This document shows, piece after piece, positions 27,324 through 34,795 of a DNA stretch of 36,976 bases. The position numbers and the translations under genes were made by a program. Origin of the DNA: Gemmatimonadota bacterium. GTDB taxonomy: Bacteria; Gemmatimonadota; Gemmatimonadetes; Longimicrobiales; Gaopeijiaceae. The stretch is taken from contig SLBA01000101.1 in NCBI GenBank assembly GCA_007126575.1, positions 1 to 36,976 of the forward strand. The letters run 5' to 3'. Below the pieces are notes generated by a model. The model had not been told where the DNA came from. It did no database searches and saw nothing but the letters and a program-made list of their open reading frames with translations. Position 1 is the first letter of the stretch; each line of letters opens with the position of its first letter.

Positions 27324-28324
27324 TCTCGACGACGCTCCTCCTGATTCAGGAATCCGAGACCCAGGGCGGGGTCGTCTCGGCCCTCCTTCGCTGGGAAAAC
27401 CCGACCGACTACTTCCGGGCGCTGGCATGGCTGGCGATTGGAGTTCCGGTCGTCTTCACCCTCACCCGCTGGGTCCGCGGCTGGATCTCGAAGAACTATT
27501 CGCAGCAGCAGGGGCTCATTGCGGGGAAGATGGTCTTCTACCCCGGTCTTGCGCTCGTACTGATCACCGCGCTTCAACAGGTCGGATTTTCGCTCACCCC
27601 CCTCCTGGGGGCGGCGGGGATCGTGGGGATCGCCGTGGGCTTCGCCTCGCAGACATCGGTGTCGAACGTCATATCCGGCTTCTTCCTGATCGCGGAGCGG
27701 CCCTTCCAGGTCGACGACGTGATCCAGGTCGGAAGCACTGTGGGACGGGTCCTCTCGATCGACACCCTTTCGGTGAAGCTGCGGACCTTCGACAACCGTT
27801 TCATCCGTATCCCCAACGAGACGATCGTCAAGAGCGAGGTCGTCACGATCACCCGCTTCCCGATTCGCCGGCTCGACCTCAACGTGGGGGTCGCCTACAA
27901 GGAGAACATCCCCCGGGTGAGAGAGACCCTGATGGAGCTCGCCGGCGCGAACCCGAAGTCGCTCATGCAGCCGGCCCCGGTCGTATTCTTCGATGGGTAC
28001 GGAGACTCCTCGCTCGACCTGAGACTCACGGTCTGGACCACGCGGGAGAACTTCTGGGACCTGAAGCGCTCTCTCCTGGAGGAGATCAAGGCGACCTTCG
28101 ACGAGGCCGGAATCGAGATCCCCTTCCCGCACCGCTCACTCTATGTCGGATCCACCACCGACCCCTTCCCGGTCACCATCGCGGGGGCCCCGCCTAGCGG
28201 AGAGATCGTGGAGGGCGAGCCGGACCCCGTCGAACCCGACTCACAGGACCCACCCCCTTCCGACGACCACGATGACCCGGCACCGGGAGACGGGAGCCGG
28301 GAATCCGAAGAGAGGTCGAAATGA
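27320..28324 (+). CDS. mscS: Small-conductance mechanosensitive channel, MscS family
   Basis: 334 aa. A short periplasmic N-terminus and membrane helices near residues 33-50 and 72-92 precede the pore helix TM3 in LLGAAGIVGIAVGFASQT, the Gly/Ala-packed hallmark of MscS. The beta-domain motif SGFFLIAERPFQVDDVIQV and the stretch NRFIRIPNETIV follow, then the C-terminal alpha-beta domain ending in GIEIPFPHRSLYV. The last 50 residues are a Pro/Asp/Glu-rich cytoplasmic tail. It gates on membrane tension under hypo-osmotic shock. ATG 27320 overlaps the DUF432-like stop, and its own stop overlaps the next gene, giving a tightly coupled triplet. Confidence 0.93.
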   Translation: MISTTLLLIQESETQGGVVSALLRWENPTDYFRALAWLAIGVPVVFTLTRWVRGWISKNYSQQQGLIAGKMVFYPGLALVLITALQQVGFSLTPLLGAAGIVGIAVGFASQTSVSNVISGFFLIAERPFQVDDVIQVGSTVGRVLSIDTLSVKLRTFDNRFIRIPNETIVKSEVVTITRFPIRRLDLNVGVAYKENIPRVRETLMELAGANPKSLMQPAPVVFFDGYGDSSLDLRLTVWTTRENFWDLKRSLLEEIKATFDEAGIEIPFPHRSLYVGSTTDPFPVTIAGAPPSGEIVEGEPDPVEPDSQDPPPSDDHDDPAPGDGSRESEERSK

Positions 28325-28602
28325 CAGAGACCAGCGACACTCCTTCACCGGGCCAGCACCTCGCATCGATCAGCCACGCCGGCCGATTCTGGGATGTCTA
28401 CCTGGAATTCGAAGACGACCCCCGGCGGTCGAGGGCCTACCGCGCCCTGCTGGCCTTTTCGCCCGCGGACCGAAATGAGGGGGAGGACCTCCTCCGGACG
28501 ATCGCGATCATCGTGGAGCCCTCCTACGAAGAGGCCGTCTACCGGGCCCGACAGCTCGAGGAGCATCAGCTCCAGGCCTTCCTCCGATCGCTGCTGCCCT
28601 GA
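28321..28602 (+). CDS. Hypothetical 93-aa protein coupled to mscS
   Basis: I do not recognise this family. It is 93 aa, soluble, with no signal or membrane segment. It is acidic overall, with a mixed core (HAGRFWDVYLEFEDDPR, YRALLAFSPADR, TIAIIVEPSYEEAVYRARQL) that looks like a small alpha/beta domain. Its ATG overlaps the mscS stop (ATGA), so it should be made together with the channel. Codon use is like its neighbours. A regulatory or assembly partner of MscS is possible but is inference from position only. The next gene is convergent, 33 nt away. Confidence 0.75.
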   Translation: MTETSDTPSPGQHLASISHAGRFWDVYLEFEDDPRRSRAYRALLAFSPADRNEGEDLLRTIAIIVEPSYEEAVYRARQLEEHQLQAFLRSLLP

Positions 28603-28635
28603 GCAGATCCCGAGCGGGGACTCACAAGCCCGGCT

Positions 28636-29904
28636 TCACGCGCGACGGACCCACCGCCAGAGCTCCGGGAGCGTCGGACGCTTCCCCTGCATGAGAATTC
28701 CCACGCGATAGATCCGACCCGCGACCCAGGCCACCGCCAGGATGGCCAGCGCCATCCCCACGATCGATAGAACCAGCTCCCAGGCCGGAACCGTTCCCAC
28801 GGCGACGCGACCGAACATGATGATCGGGGTGAAGAAGGGAAAGAGCGAGGAGAGCTGGGCGAAGGTGGTGTCGGGCGCTTCCAGTACCGGAAGGAGCATG
28901 ATGAAGGGCACGATGATCAGCATCATGACCGGCAGCTGGGCCTGCTGCGCCTCTTCCTCGGTCGAACACATCGCGCCGACGGCCGCATAGAGGGAGCTGT
29001 AGATGAAGTAGCCCATAATGAAACAGACCACGAAGAAGGCCAGTACCCCGGCGCTCGGGAGAAACGCCGGGAGATCGGCCAGAAACTCCATCTCGCCCAG
29101 GAAGGGGATCGCTGCGGGAACGCCCAGACTCAGGATCAGCACGGCCGAAAGGACCCAGACCAGGATCTGGGTGAGCCCGACCGCACCGACCCCGACGATC
29201 TTCCCGAGCATGAGCTCCCACGCCCGCACGGAGCTGAGCACGACCTCGGCGATCCGACCGGTCTTCTCTTCGAGCACCGATCGCAGCACCATGTTTCCAT
29301 AGATCAGGAGCACGAAGTACAGGAAGAACGCTCCGATGAAGCCGACGGCGTATCCCGCGAGCCCCTCGGTCTCGTCGACCTCCTCCTCTTCACCGAGACG
29401 GTCCATCTCCAGCCCTCCACCCTGCAGAAGGGCGAGAAGCGACGCGTCGGCATCATCGGTCAGCCGGGCGGCGAGGGCCGTCTGGTTCACCGCCTGCCGC
29501 AGCGCCATCTGGCGCAGGGTCGAGGGGCTGTCGAGGCCCCGGAAGGTCGCGGAGCCATCCTGAAGGGTGCGTTCGTCCACCACGAGGACGCCCGAGATCT
29601 CTCCCTCCCGGGCCCGCTCGATCGCGTCGTCTTCGGCCTCGGCGTCGGCCACGAGCTCGACCTCGAACCCTCCGTCCTCGAGTCTCGGGACGAGGCTTTC
29701 GGCCAGCACTCCGGTTCGATCGATCAGGGCGATCTCGCGTTGGGCGAGGATTCCGTCGCCGGCCAGAAACTGGGGGACCAGCACGATCGCCAGCAGGAAG
29801 ATCGGGGCTCCGACGGTTCCGAACACGAACCCCTTGGTGCGAACCCTCTGGAGGTACTCGCGCGCGATCAGGATCGGGACGGTGCGCATCGGCGACGCGC
29901 TCAT
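28636..29904 (-). CDS. ABC-2 type transporter permease (NatB-like)
   Basis: 422 aa. An N-terminal helix (residues about 25-48, FGTVGAPIFLLAIVLVPQF) is followed by a large extracytoplasmic domain (50-185) and then five or more membrane helices. Typical text includes LIYGNMVLRSVLEEKTGRIAEVVLSSV and ELMLGKIVGVGAVGLTQI, the NatB/YhaP arrangement of ABC-2 exporters, plus SSLYAAVGAMCSTEEEAQQAQ, characteristic of this subgroup. It pairs with the ATPase upstream, overlapping its stop by 4 nt. The founder extrudes sodium, but in most genomes the substrate is unknown. A few charged residues in the extracytoplasmic domain (GEEEEVDETEG) make an acidic patch. Confidence 0.9.
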   Translation of the reverse strand: MSASPMRTVPILIAREYLQRVRTKGFVFGTVGAPIFLLAIVLVPQFLAGDGILAQREIALIDRTGVLAESLVPRLEDGGFEVELVADAEAEDDAIERAREGEISGVLVVDERTLQDGSATFRGLDSPSTLRQMALRQAVNQTALAARLTDDADASLLALLQGGGLEMDRLGEEEEVDETEGLAGYAVGFIGAFFLYFVLLIYGNMVLRSVLEEKTGRIAEVVLSSVRAWELMLGKIVGVGAVGLTQILVWVLSAVLILSLGVPAAIPFLGEMEFLADLPAFLPSAGVLAFFVVCFIMGYFIYSSLYAAVGAMCSTEEEAQQAQLPVMMLIIVPFIMLLPVLEAPDTTFAQLSSLFPFFTPIIMFGRVAVGTVPAWELVLSIVGMALAILAVAWVAGRIYRVGILMQGKRPTLPELWRWVRRA

Positions 29905-30869
29905 GACCGGCCCTCCGAAGCCGCTTCGAGCTCCCGCTTCCGCCGGAGTCCTTCCGGAGGGGTGTCGGCCGGCGCCCCCGCGTGCTTCACAAAGATCTCG
30001 TGCAGCCGGGGCTGGGCCACCTCGAAGCGGCCGATCCGGATCCCGGCACGCAGCGCACGCTCGAGGATGGGCTGGGGGTCGGCGTCATCGAGGAGTCGAA
30101 TCCGAACGCCGGTGGGAGTCTCGTCAAAGCCCTCGACTCCGGGACCCGCCACCCACTCGTGCCCGCCTTCGAAGTCCACCACCACCACCCCCATCCGCTC
30201 GGCCCGCTTCAACTCGCGGAGGTCGCCATCGAGAACCTTCTTCGAGCCCGAAATCAGACAGACGCTCTCGCACATTCTCTCGGCCTGCTCCATCAGGTGG
30301 GTCGAGAAGAGGATCGTGGCGCCGCGTGCGTGAAACTCCCGCACGATCGACTCCAGGACGTCCTGGTTGATCGGATCGAGCCCGGAGAACGGCTCGTCGA
30401 GAATCAGAAGCTCCGGCTCATGCAGCACCGTTCCGATGAACTGGACCTTCTGCTGCATCCCCTTCGAGAGGTCCTCGACACGCTTGTCGGCCCGATCGTC
30501 GAGGCCCAGCCGTTCGAGCCACTCCTCGGAGCGCTCTCGCGCGAGGCCACGGGGAATCCCGCGCAGTCGACCCAGAAAGACCAGCTGCTCGAGCACCTTC
30601 ATTCGCCGATACAGCCCCCGCTCCTCGGGCAGGTACCCGACCCTGGCGCGCCGGCTTCGGTTCGGGTCGCCTCCGAAGAGCGAAATGGAGCCCCGATCGG
30701 GCTCCAGGATCCCCATGATCATCCGGATCGTGGTCGTCTTGCCCGATCCATTCGGCCCGAGCAGGCCGTAGATGCTCCCGCGGGGGACCTCGAGATCCAG
30801 TTCGGACACGGCGCGCAGATCACCGAAGTCCTTCACGACGCCACGAAGGAGGATGGCCGGCTCGCTCAT
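29901..30869 (-). CDS. ABC transporter ATP-binding protein (NatA-like)
   Basis: 322 aa. The ATPase partner of the ABC-2 permease. Walker A GPNGSGKTT is at 38-46, the signature LSKGMQQKV at about 134-142, Walker B ELLILDEPFSGLDP at 153-166, and the switch His lies in FSTHLMEQAERMC. The C-terminal 80 residues form the DUF4162-type accessory domain often found in NatA/CcmA-like ATPases (LHEIFVKHAG). The start is ATG 30869; the frame continues to 30977 but only with low-similarity sequence. No clear ribosome site is seen. The 281-nt divergent spacer to the AbrB-like gene shows no promoter I would defend. Confidence 0.93.
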   Translation of the reverse strand: MSEPAILLRGVVKDFGDLRAVSELDLEVPRGSIYGLLGPNGSGKTTTIRMIMGILEPDRGSISLFGGDPNRSRRARVGYLPEERGLYRRMKVLEQLVFLGRLRGIPRGLARERSEEWLERLGLDDRADKRVEDLSKGMQQKVQFIGTVLHEPELLILDEPFSGLDPINQDVLESIVREFHARGATILFSTHLMEQAERMCESVCLISGSKKVLDGDLRELKRAERMGVVVVDFEGGHEWVAGPGVEGFDETPTGVRIRLLDDADPQPILERALRAGIRIGRFEVAQPRLHEIFVKHAGAPADTPPEGLRRKRELEAASEGRS

Positions 30870-31150
30870 GAATCTGCCATCGGGTCTACGATTCGGGGTC
30901 CCTGCATCATCTCGGCTCTCTCCGGTGATATCGACCTGACCTGCGGGGTTGCACTGCACGTACGGGCGGGCCACCACGGAACTTCACGGGCTCGCCCCGC
31001 TGGATCGGACGCGGCATATCGGGGTTCTACCCTCCTCCCCGCACGGCACCGGTTCATCTGTACTGTTCCCATGGGGGGGATTCCCCCTACATTATCCGGT
31101 TCGTCGACACAGCACCCGCAAGCCCCGAATTCAGAGAGCAAGGAGACTGG

Positions 31151-31342
31151 ATGGCCATCTTCCGGACGCGCTACTACAGTGAAGTGACGGTTGGCGTCGG
31201 TGGGCGCATTACCATCCCGCAGGACATGCGTGACGACCTCGGCATCGAGGAGGGCGACCTCCTCACGGTCCGGGTCGAAGAAAATCCGTCCGGCGCCCGA
31301 CAGATGGTCGTCTGGCGTTCCGAACAGCAGTCCGAGGACTGA
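31151..31342 (+). CDS. AbrB/MazE-fold DNA-binding protein
   Basis: 63 aa. The swapped-hairpin AbrB fold reads VGVGGRITIPQDMRDDLGIEEGDLLTVRVEE (in parts: GGRITIP, then LGIEEGDLL), the usual MazE/AbrB/SpoVT pattern. Start ATG 31151 has AAGGAG 5 nt upstream. Proteins of this size are either antitoxins or small transition-state regulators. No toxin gene (PIN or MazF) follows: the next gene is convergent, 4 nt away. I therefore favour a stand-alone regulator. A G-run/C-run dyad (GGGGG-ATT-CCCCC, about 31075-31087) in its upstream region could be its own target, which is a guess. Confidence 0.85.
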   Translation: MAIFRTRYYSEVTVGVGGRITIPQDMRDDLGIEEGDLLTVRVEENPSGARQMVVWRSEQQSED

Positions 31343-31346
31343 GCCC

Positions 31347-33152
31347 CTAGAGAGCGGCCGCAAGCGCCGCTCGCAGCACCGGGTCGTCCGACGTCACCGG
31401 TCCCAGGTGACGCCACTGCATGCGCCCCTCGCGGTCGATCAGGATCGTGAGGGGCACCGCGTGTGCGGAAAGGATTCCCGAGATCCGGTCCTCGGGATCC
31501 CGCAGGATCATGAAGTCGATCTCCAGCTCGTCGAGGAAGCGATCGATCATCGCCTCGGAGCGAGGCCCGTCGATGCTCACGCCGATCACCCGCAGCCCCT
31601 CCCCCGAGAACTCGTCGTGCAGACGCTGCAGGTCGGGCATCTCCACCCGGCAGGGGGCACACCAGGTGGCCCAGACGTTGAGGAGCACCACCTCACCCCT
31701 CATCTCGGCAAGATCGACCGGGTTCCCCTCGAGGTCCGGGGCGCTGTAGTCCGGTGCCGGAAGGTCCAGTGGCTCGAAGTCCGCCCTCTCGCCGGGCTCC
31801 TGCGTCCCTGCGGCGGTACGGGGTTCGCCCGACGCCCCTTCGAGTCCCCCGACCCGGGCCGTCGATACTCGAACCCGTGACTCCGGGCCGGTCACGTCGG
31901 TCCAGGCGAAGACCAGGTCGGACTCGACCCTGGCCATTCGCGGGAACCCGCTCGAGCGCCCCGGCGAAGAGCGCGCGATCGTCTCGGACGGACCGCGTTC
32001 TTTCCCGGGGGCGGCGGTCCGGATCCGCACCGAGGCGGCATCCTCTCCCTCGGTCTCGAGCCAGGTCACCAGCGCCTCCCCGCCATCGAGAAGGGTCACC
32101 GCCACACGGCCGACCGGATTCCCGTCATCGATCCGGATCGGGTCACCGAAGCTCTCTCCGGCATCGTCCGAGAAGGCCAGTCGCACCCTCGGCTCTCCCC
32201 CGGCCATGGTAAACCACGCCACCGCGACCCGCTCACCCGCGGCTGCGACCATCGGTCCGTTGACGGGGCAGGCGGCGATCTCCCAGCCGTCGCGGTGTAC
32301 CGGGGCGGGCTCCGTCCAGGCTCCATCGACATGCCGCACGATCGAGATGTCCCGGATCTCGTCTTCGGTTCGATCCCTATAGACCACCACGGGCCCGCGC
32401 GATGTGACCGCCGCCGACGTCTGACAGCAGTCACAGACGTAATCGTCGAGGAGCACCTCCTCGCCCATCCCATCGGGCCACAGCGAAGTGAAGCGCAGCG
32501 ACATTGCCCGGGGCCCATCCGCCTGTTCGGTGCCGTCGAACACCAGGTTCCGGGCGTCGAGCCAGATCGCCCCGAGCGCGTCGGCCCCGTTTTCGTGCAC
32601 ACCCCAGGGGAAGAGCGAGACGAAGCCGTGCTCCGTTTCGGTCCCGTCGCGATGCGGGATCACGGACTCGCTCCAGCTGTCACCCCCGTCGGCACTCCAG
32701 GCGAGGTGCACATCGTAGTCGACCGGCCCCGAGCCGCTTCGCACGAGCCAATGCGCGGCCAGCGTCCCGTCTTCGAGCTGGTGCATCGAGGGGAAATCGG
32801 CCCAGTTGACGAAGAAGTCCGCGCCCTCGACGATCGTGCGCGGGGCACTCCACGGCTCCCCCCGGGTCGGGTTCATCACGCTGAAACGGAGGGCGTACCC
32901 CTCATTCGCGAGCCGTTCGAACCAGGAGAGGTAGACGCTGCCGTCGGACGCGGCGAAGAGATTCGGCTCCGCCGCCTCTCCGTCGGTCGGGGAGGTCATC
33001 CCGGCGATCGCCTCGACTTGGGGCAGTCGATCCTCCTGCGCCGCCCGCTCCTCTCGTTCGTCGCCACACCCGGCCGCACCGAAGGCAGCCACGGTGAGCG
33101 CGACCAGTCCGCCCGGGAGCCGCATGCTCCACCTCTCGCCCCGGCTTCTCAT
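31347..33152 (-). CDS. Lipoprotein with sialidase-like propeller and C-terminal TlpA-type thioredoxin domain
   Basis: 601 aa from ATG 33152. A lipobox Cys29 (FGAAGC) ends a signal segment. Residues about 55-440 look like a BNR/sialidase-like beta-propeller, with Asp-box motifs SADGGDSW (near 153) and SDDAGESF. An unusual CDCC lies at 240-243 (DDYVCDCCQTSAAV). From about 455 a TlpA/AhpC-type thioredoxin domain follows, with catalytic CAPC at 498-501 in ATWCAPCRVEMPDL and a cis-Pro near 567 (AVPLT). No catalytic sialidase residues are evident. The start overlaps the TPR gene stop (ATGA); ATG 33125 has a better ribosome site (GAGG, 6 nt) and gives a cleaner signal peptide. A periplasmic thiol or copper-related role is inference. 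Confidence 0.82.
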   Translation of the reverse strand: MRSRGERWSMRLPGGLVALTVAAFGAAGCGDEREERAAQEDRLPQVEAIAGMTSPTDGEAAEPNLFAASDGSVYLSWFERLANEGYALRFSVMNPTRGEPWSAPRTIVEGADFFVNWADFPSMHQLEDGTLAAHWLVRSGSGPVDYDVHLAWSADGGDSWSESVIPHRDGTETEHGFVSLFPWGVHENGADALGAIWLDARNLVFDGTEQADGPRAMSLRFTSLWPDGMGEEVLLDDYVCDCCQTSAAVTSRGPVVVYRDRTEDEIRDISIVRHVDGAWTEPAPVHRDGWEIAACPVNGPMVAAAGERVAVAWFTMAGGEPRVRLAFSDDAGESFGDPIRIDDGNPVGRVAVTLLDGGEALVTWLETEGEDAASVRIRTAAPGKERGPSETIARSSPGRSSGFPRMARVESDLVFAWTDVTGPESRVRVSTARVGGLEGASGEPRTAAGTQEPGERADFEPLDLPAPDYSAPDLEGNPVDLAEMRGEVVLLNVWATWCAPCRVEMPDLQRLHDEFSGEGLRVIGVSIDGPRSEAMIDRFLDELEIDFMILRDPEDRISGILSAHAVPLTILIDREGRMQWRHLGPVTSDDPVLRAALAAAL

Positions 33153-34639
33153 GACTCCTCCTGCGTGGCGCGCGTCAATCCGGCTTCGGTCCGTGCCCGG
33201 TTCGGCTCCCGTTCGAGCGTTCGACGATAGGCCGCCGCGGCCTCCTCGTGGCGGCCCAGCTCCATGAGGAGATCCGCGTGGAGCTCGCGCGCCGGGATCA
33301 GGGGGCCGGGGGTGACCGGGTGTTTTTCGACCCGCTCCTCGATCGAACCCGCCTGGTCGGCCATGCGCACCGCGTCCTCGGACTCTCCGCGAGCCAGTGC
33401 GATCCACGCGGAGACGGCGAGACGCTGGGCCTCGGTCCGCTCCGCCCAGTCCTCCTCGCCCGCACCCCTTAGCGCATCACGAATGCGCGCCAGCGCGACG
33501 ACCTCCTCCTGGGCCGGACCCAACGCGCCGGACCGGGCCGCTCCCAGCCCCCGCGCGAACCGGGTCACGGCCTCGGGGGGAGAGTCCGGCGCCGACCGGA
33601 CCTCGAGGTTCGCGGCATCCTCCCAGCGATCTCGCTCGAGCGACAGGCGGGCCTCCATCGCGGCCGCGTTGTAGGGGATCCGGCCGTCGATACCGGCCCG
33701 GGCGATCAGCGCCTCGGCGTCGGCCAGGACCGAATCCGCCACCTCGAATTCCCCCTGCTGGATGTGCCCGTAGACCATGTAATCCCAGGCATGCAGCCGC
33801 TCCCCCGATTCCGGGGCCGCCGCCTCGGCCGAGCGACGGTTCGTCTCGATCGACTCCGCCCAGTAGCCCATACGGGTGAAGATGTGCGAGGGCATGTGGA
33901 GGGCGTGCGGGGCGTCGGGCGCGATCTCGGCGTAGGCGAAGGCCGCGTCCAGTCCCCGTTCGGCGAGCGCCGGCGCGTCGTAGGCGTGGATGATGTAGTG
34001 GGCGAGCCCGGGGTGCCGCGGATACCGTTCGAAGAGGGGCTCCATCAGCTCGGTCGCACGAAGCTGGCGCTCGAAGGTCGGGTCCGCCGGCGATGCGTTG
34101 GCCGTCACCTCCCGAGCGTAGAAGATGGTCGCCTCGTGGTCCTCGGGGTGGGCGGTCCGCAGCCGGTCCATCGCCTCCTCGTATCGGAGCGCCCGGGTAC
34201 GGTAGTCGACGGACTCGTGCTCTCGGAAGAGTGCCAGCACTGCGTCGACGTATCCCTGCTCGCGATCGGTCGGGGGCTCGAGCGCGAGCGCACCCTCGGC
34301 TGCAGCCAGGCCGGAGCCTTCGGCTTGGGCCGCGGGTCCTCCAGCGAAGGGATTGCCTCGGTGCGTCATCGCCAGGCCCCAGTGCCCCATCGCACACTCG
34401 GGGTCGCGGTCGAGCACACTCTCGAACGCGTCTCGCGAGGCCGCGAAGTAGAAGGAGTGCAGGAGGGCCACGCCTCTCTCGAAGTCCTCGCCGACGGCGG
34501 CGTCACACGAGGTCGGAAAGCTCACCTCTCCGAGCGTCATCGAACCCTCGTCGTGGGAATGCGCATCCGACCCCCCACAGGCGGAGAGCGCGGCCACAGA
34601 TGACGCGACCAGCCCGAACGCACAGCTTCGAATTCTCAT
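33149..34639 (-). CDS. TPR-repeat lipoprotein (HxxxMPSHIF type)
   Basis: 496 aa. Signal peptide MRIRSCAFGLVASSVAALSA with lipobox Cys21 (LSAC). A His/Asp-rich stretch follows (GGSDAHSHDE). The body is helical repeats of TPR type, for example FERGVALLHSFYFAASRDAFESVL, AMGHWGLAMTHRGNP and a last repeat DLLMELGRHEEAAAAYRRTLEREP. The centre has the conserved ALHMPSHIFTRMGYW stretch, seen in a large family of tetratricopeptide proteins of unknown function. The start is ATG 34639 with GAGGAG 5 nt upstream; the frame from 34786 precedes it without a ribosome site. Coupled to the propeller-thioredoxin gene by ATGA overlap. No enzymatic residue is known. Confidence 0.88.
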   Translation of the reverse strand: MRIRSCAFGLVASSVAALSACGGSDAHSHDEGSMTLGEVSFPTSCDAAVGEDFERGVALLHSFYFAASRDAFESVLDRDPECAMGHWGLAMTHRGNPFAGGPAAQAEGSGLAAAEGALALEPPTDREQGYVDAVLALFREHESVDYRTRALRYEEAMDRLRTAHPEDHEATIFYAREVTANASPADPTFERQLRATELMEPLFERYPRHPGLAHYIIHAYDAPALAERGLDAAFAYAEIAPDAPHALHMPSHIFTRMGYWAESIETNRRSAEAAAPESGERLHAWDYMVYGHIQQGEFEVADSVLADAEALIARAGIDGRIPYNAAAMEARLSLERDRWEDAANLEVRSAPDSPPEAVTRFARGLGAARSGALGPAQEEVVALARIRDALRGAGEEDWAERTEAQRLAVSAWIALARGESEDAVRMADQAGSIEERVEKHPVTPGPLIPARELHADLLMELGRHEEAAAAYRRTLEREPNRARTEAGLTRATQEES

Positions 34640-34715
34640 ATCGACTCCTCGGTCAACCGTATCCTCGATGGTCCGGGCGGGCAGCCCCGCTCCCGTTGCC
34701 ACCACTCTTCGCCCA

Positions 34716-34735
34716 CACCGCTCAGGATAGCGGTG
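34716..34735 (-). terminator. Hairpin after the LuxC-like gene
   Basis: CACCGCT (34716-34722) and AGCGGTG (34729-34735) form a perfect 7-bp stem with a 6-nt loop, in the 156-nt gap between the LuxC-like gene and the TPR gene. There is no T-run after it on the minus strand, so termination is possible but unproven. The rest of the gap shows nothing else I can name. Confidence 0.4.
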
Positions 34736-34795
34736 GATCCCCGTCCCGCGACAGACCTCGGCCCATCCACTCCTCACGTCCGGCACCCGTGCATC

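Noticed and set aside
31151-31342. Toxin-antitoxin pair at the AbrB-like gene
   Set aside because: No partner toxin frame lies on either side. The downstream gene is convergent and encodes a lipoprotein, and upstream is an unrelated divergent ABC ATPase.
31347-33152. Annotating the propeller protein as a sialidase
   Set aside because: Asp-box repeats only indicate the propeller fold. I could not find the arginine triad and Tyr/Glu catalytic set, and the attached thioredoxin domain argues for another role.
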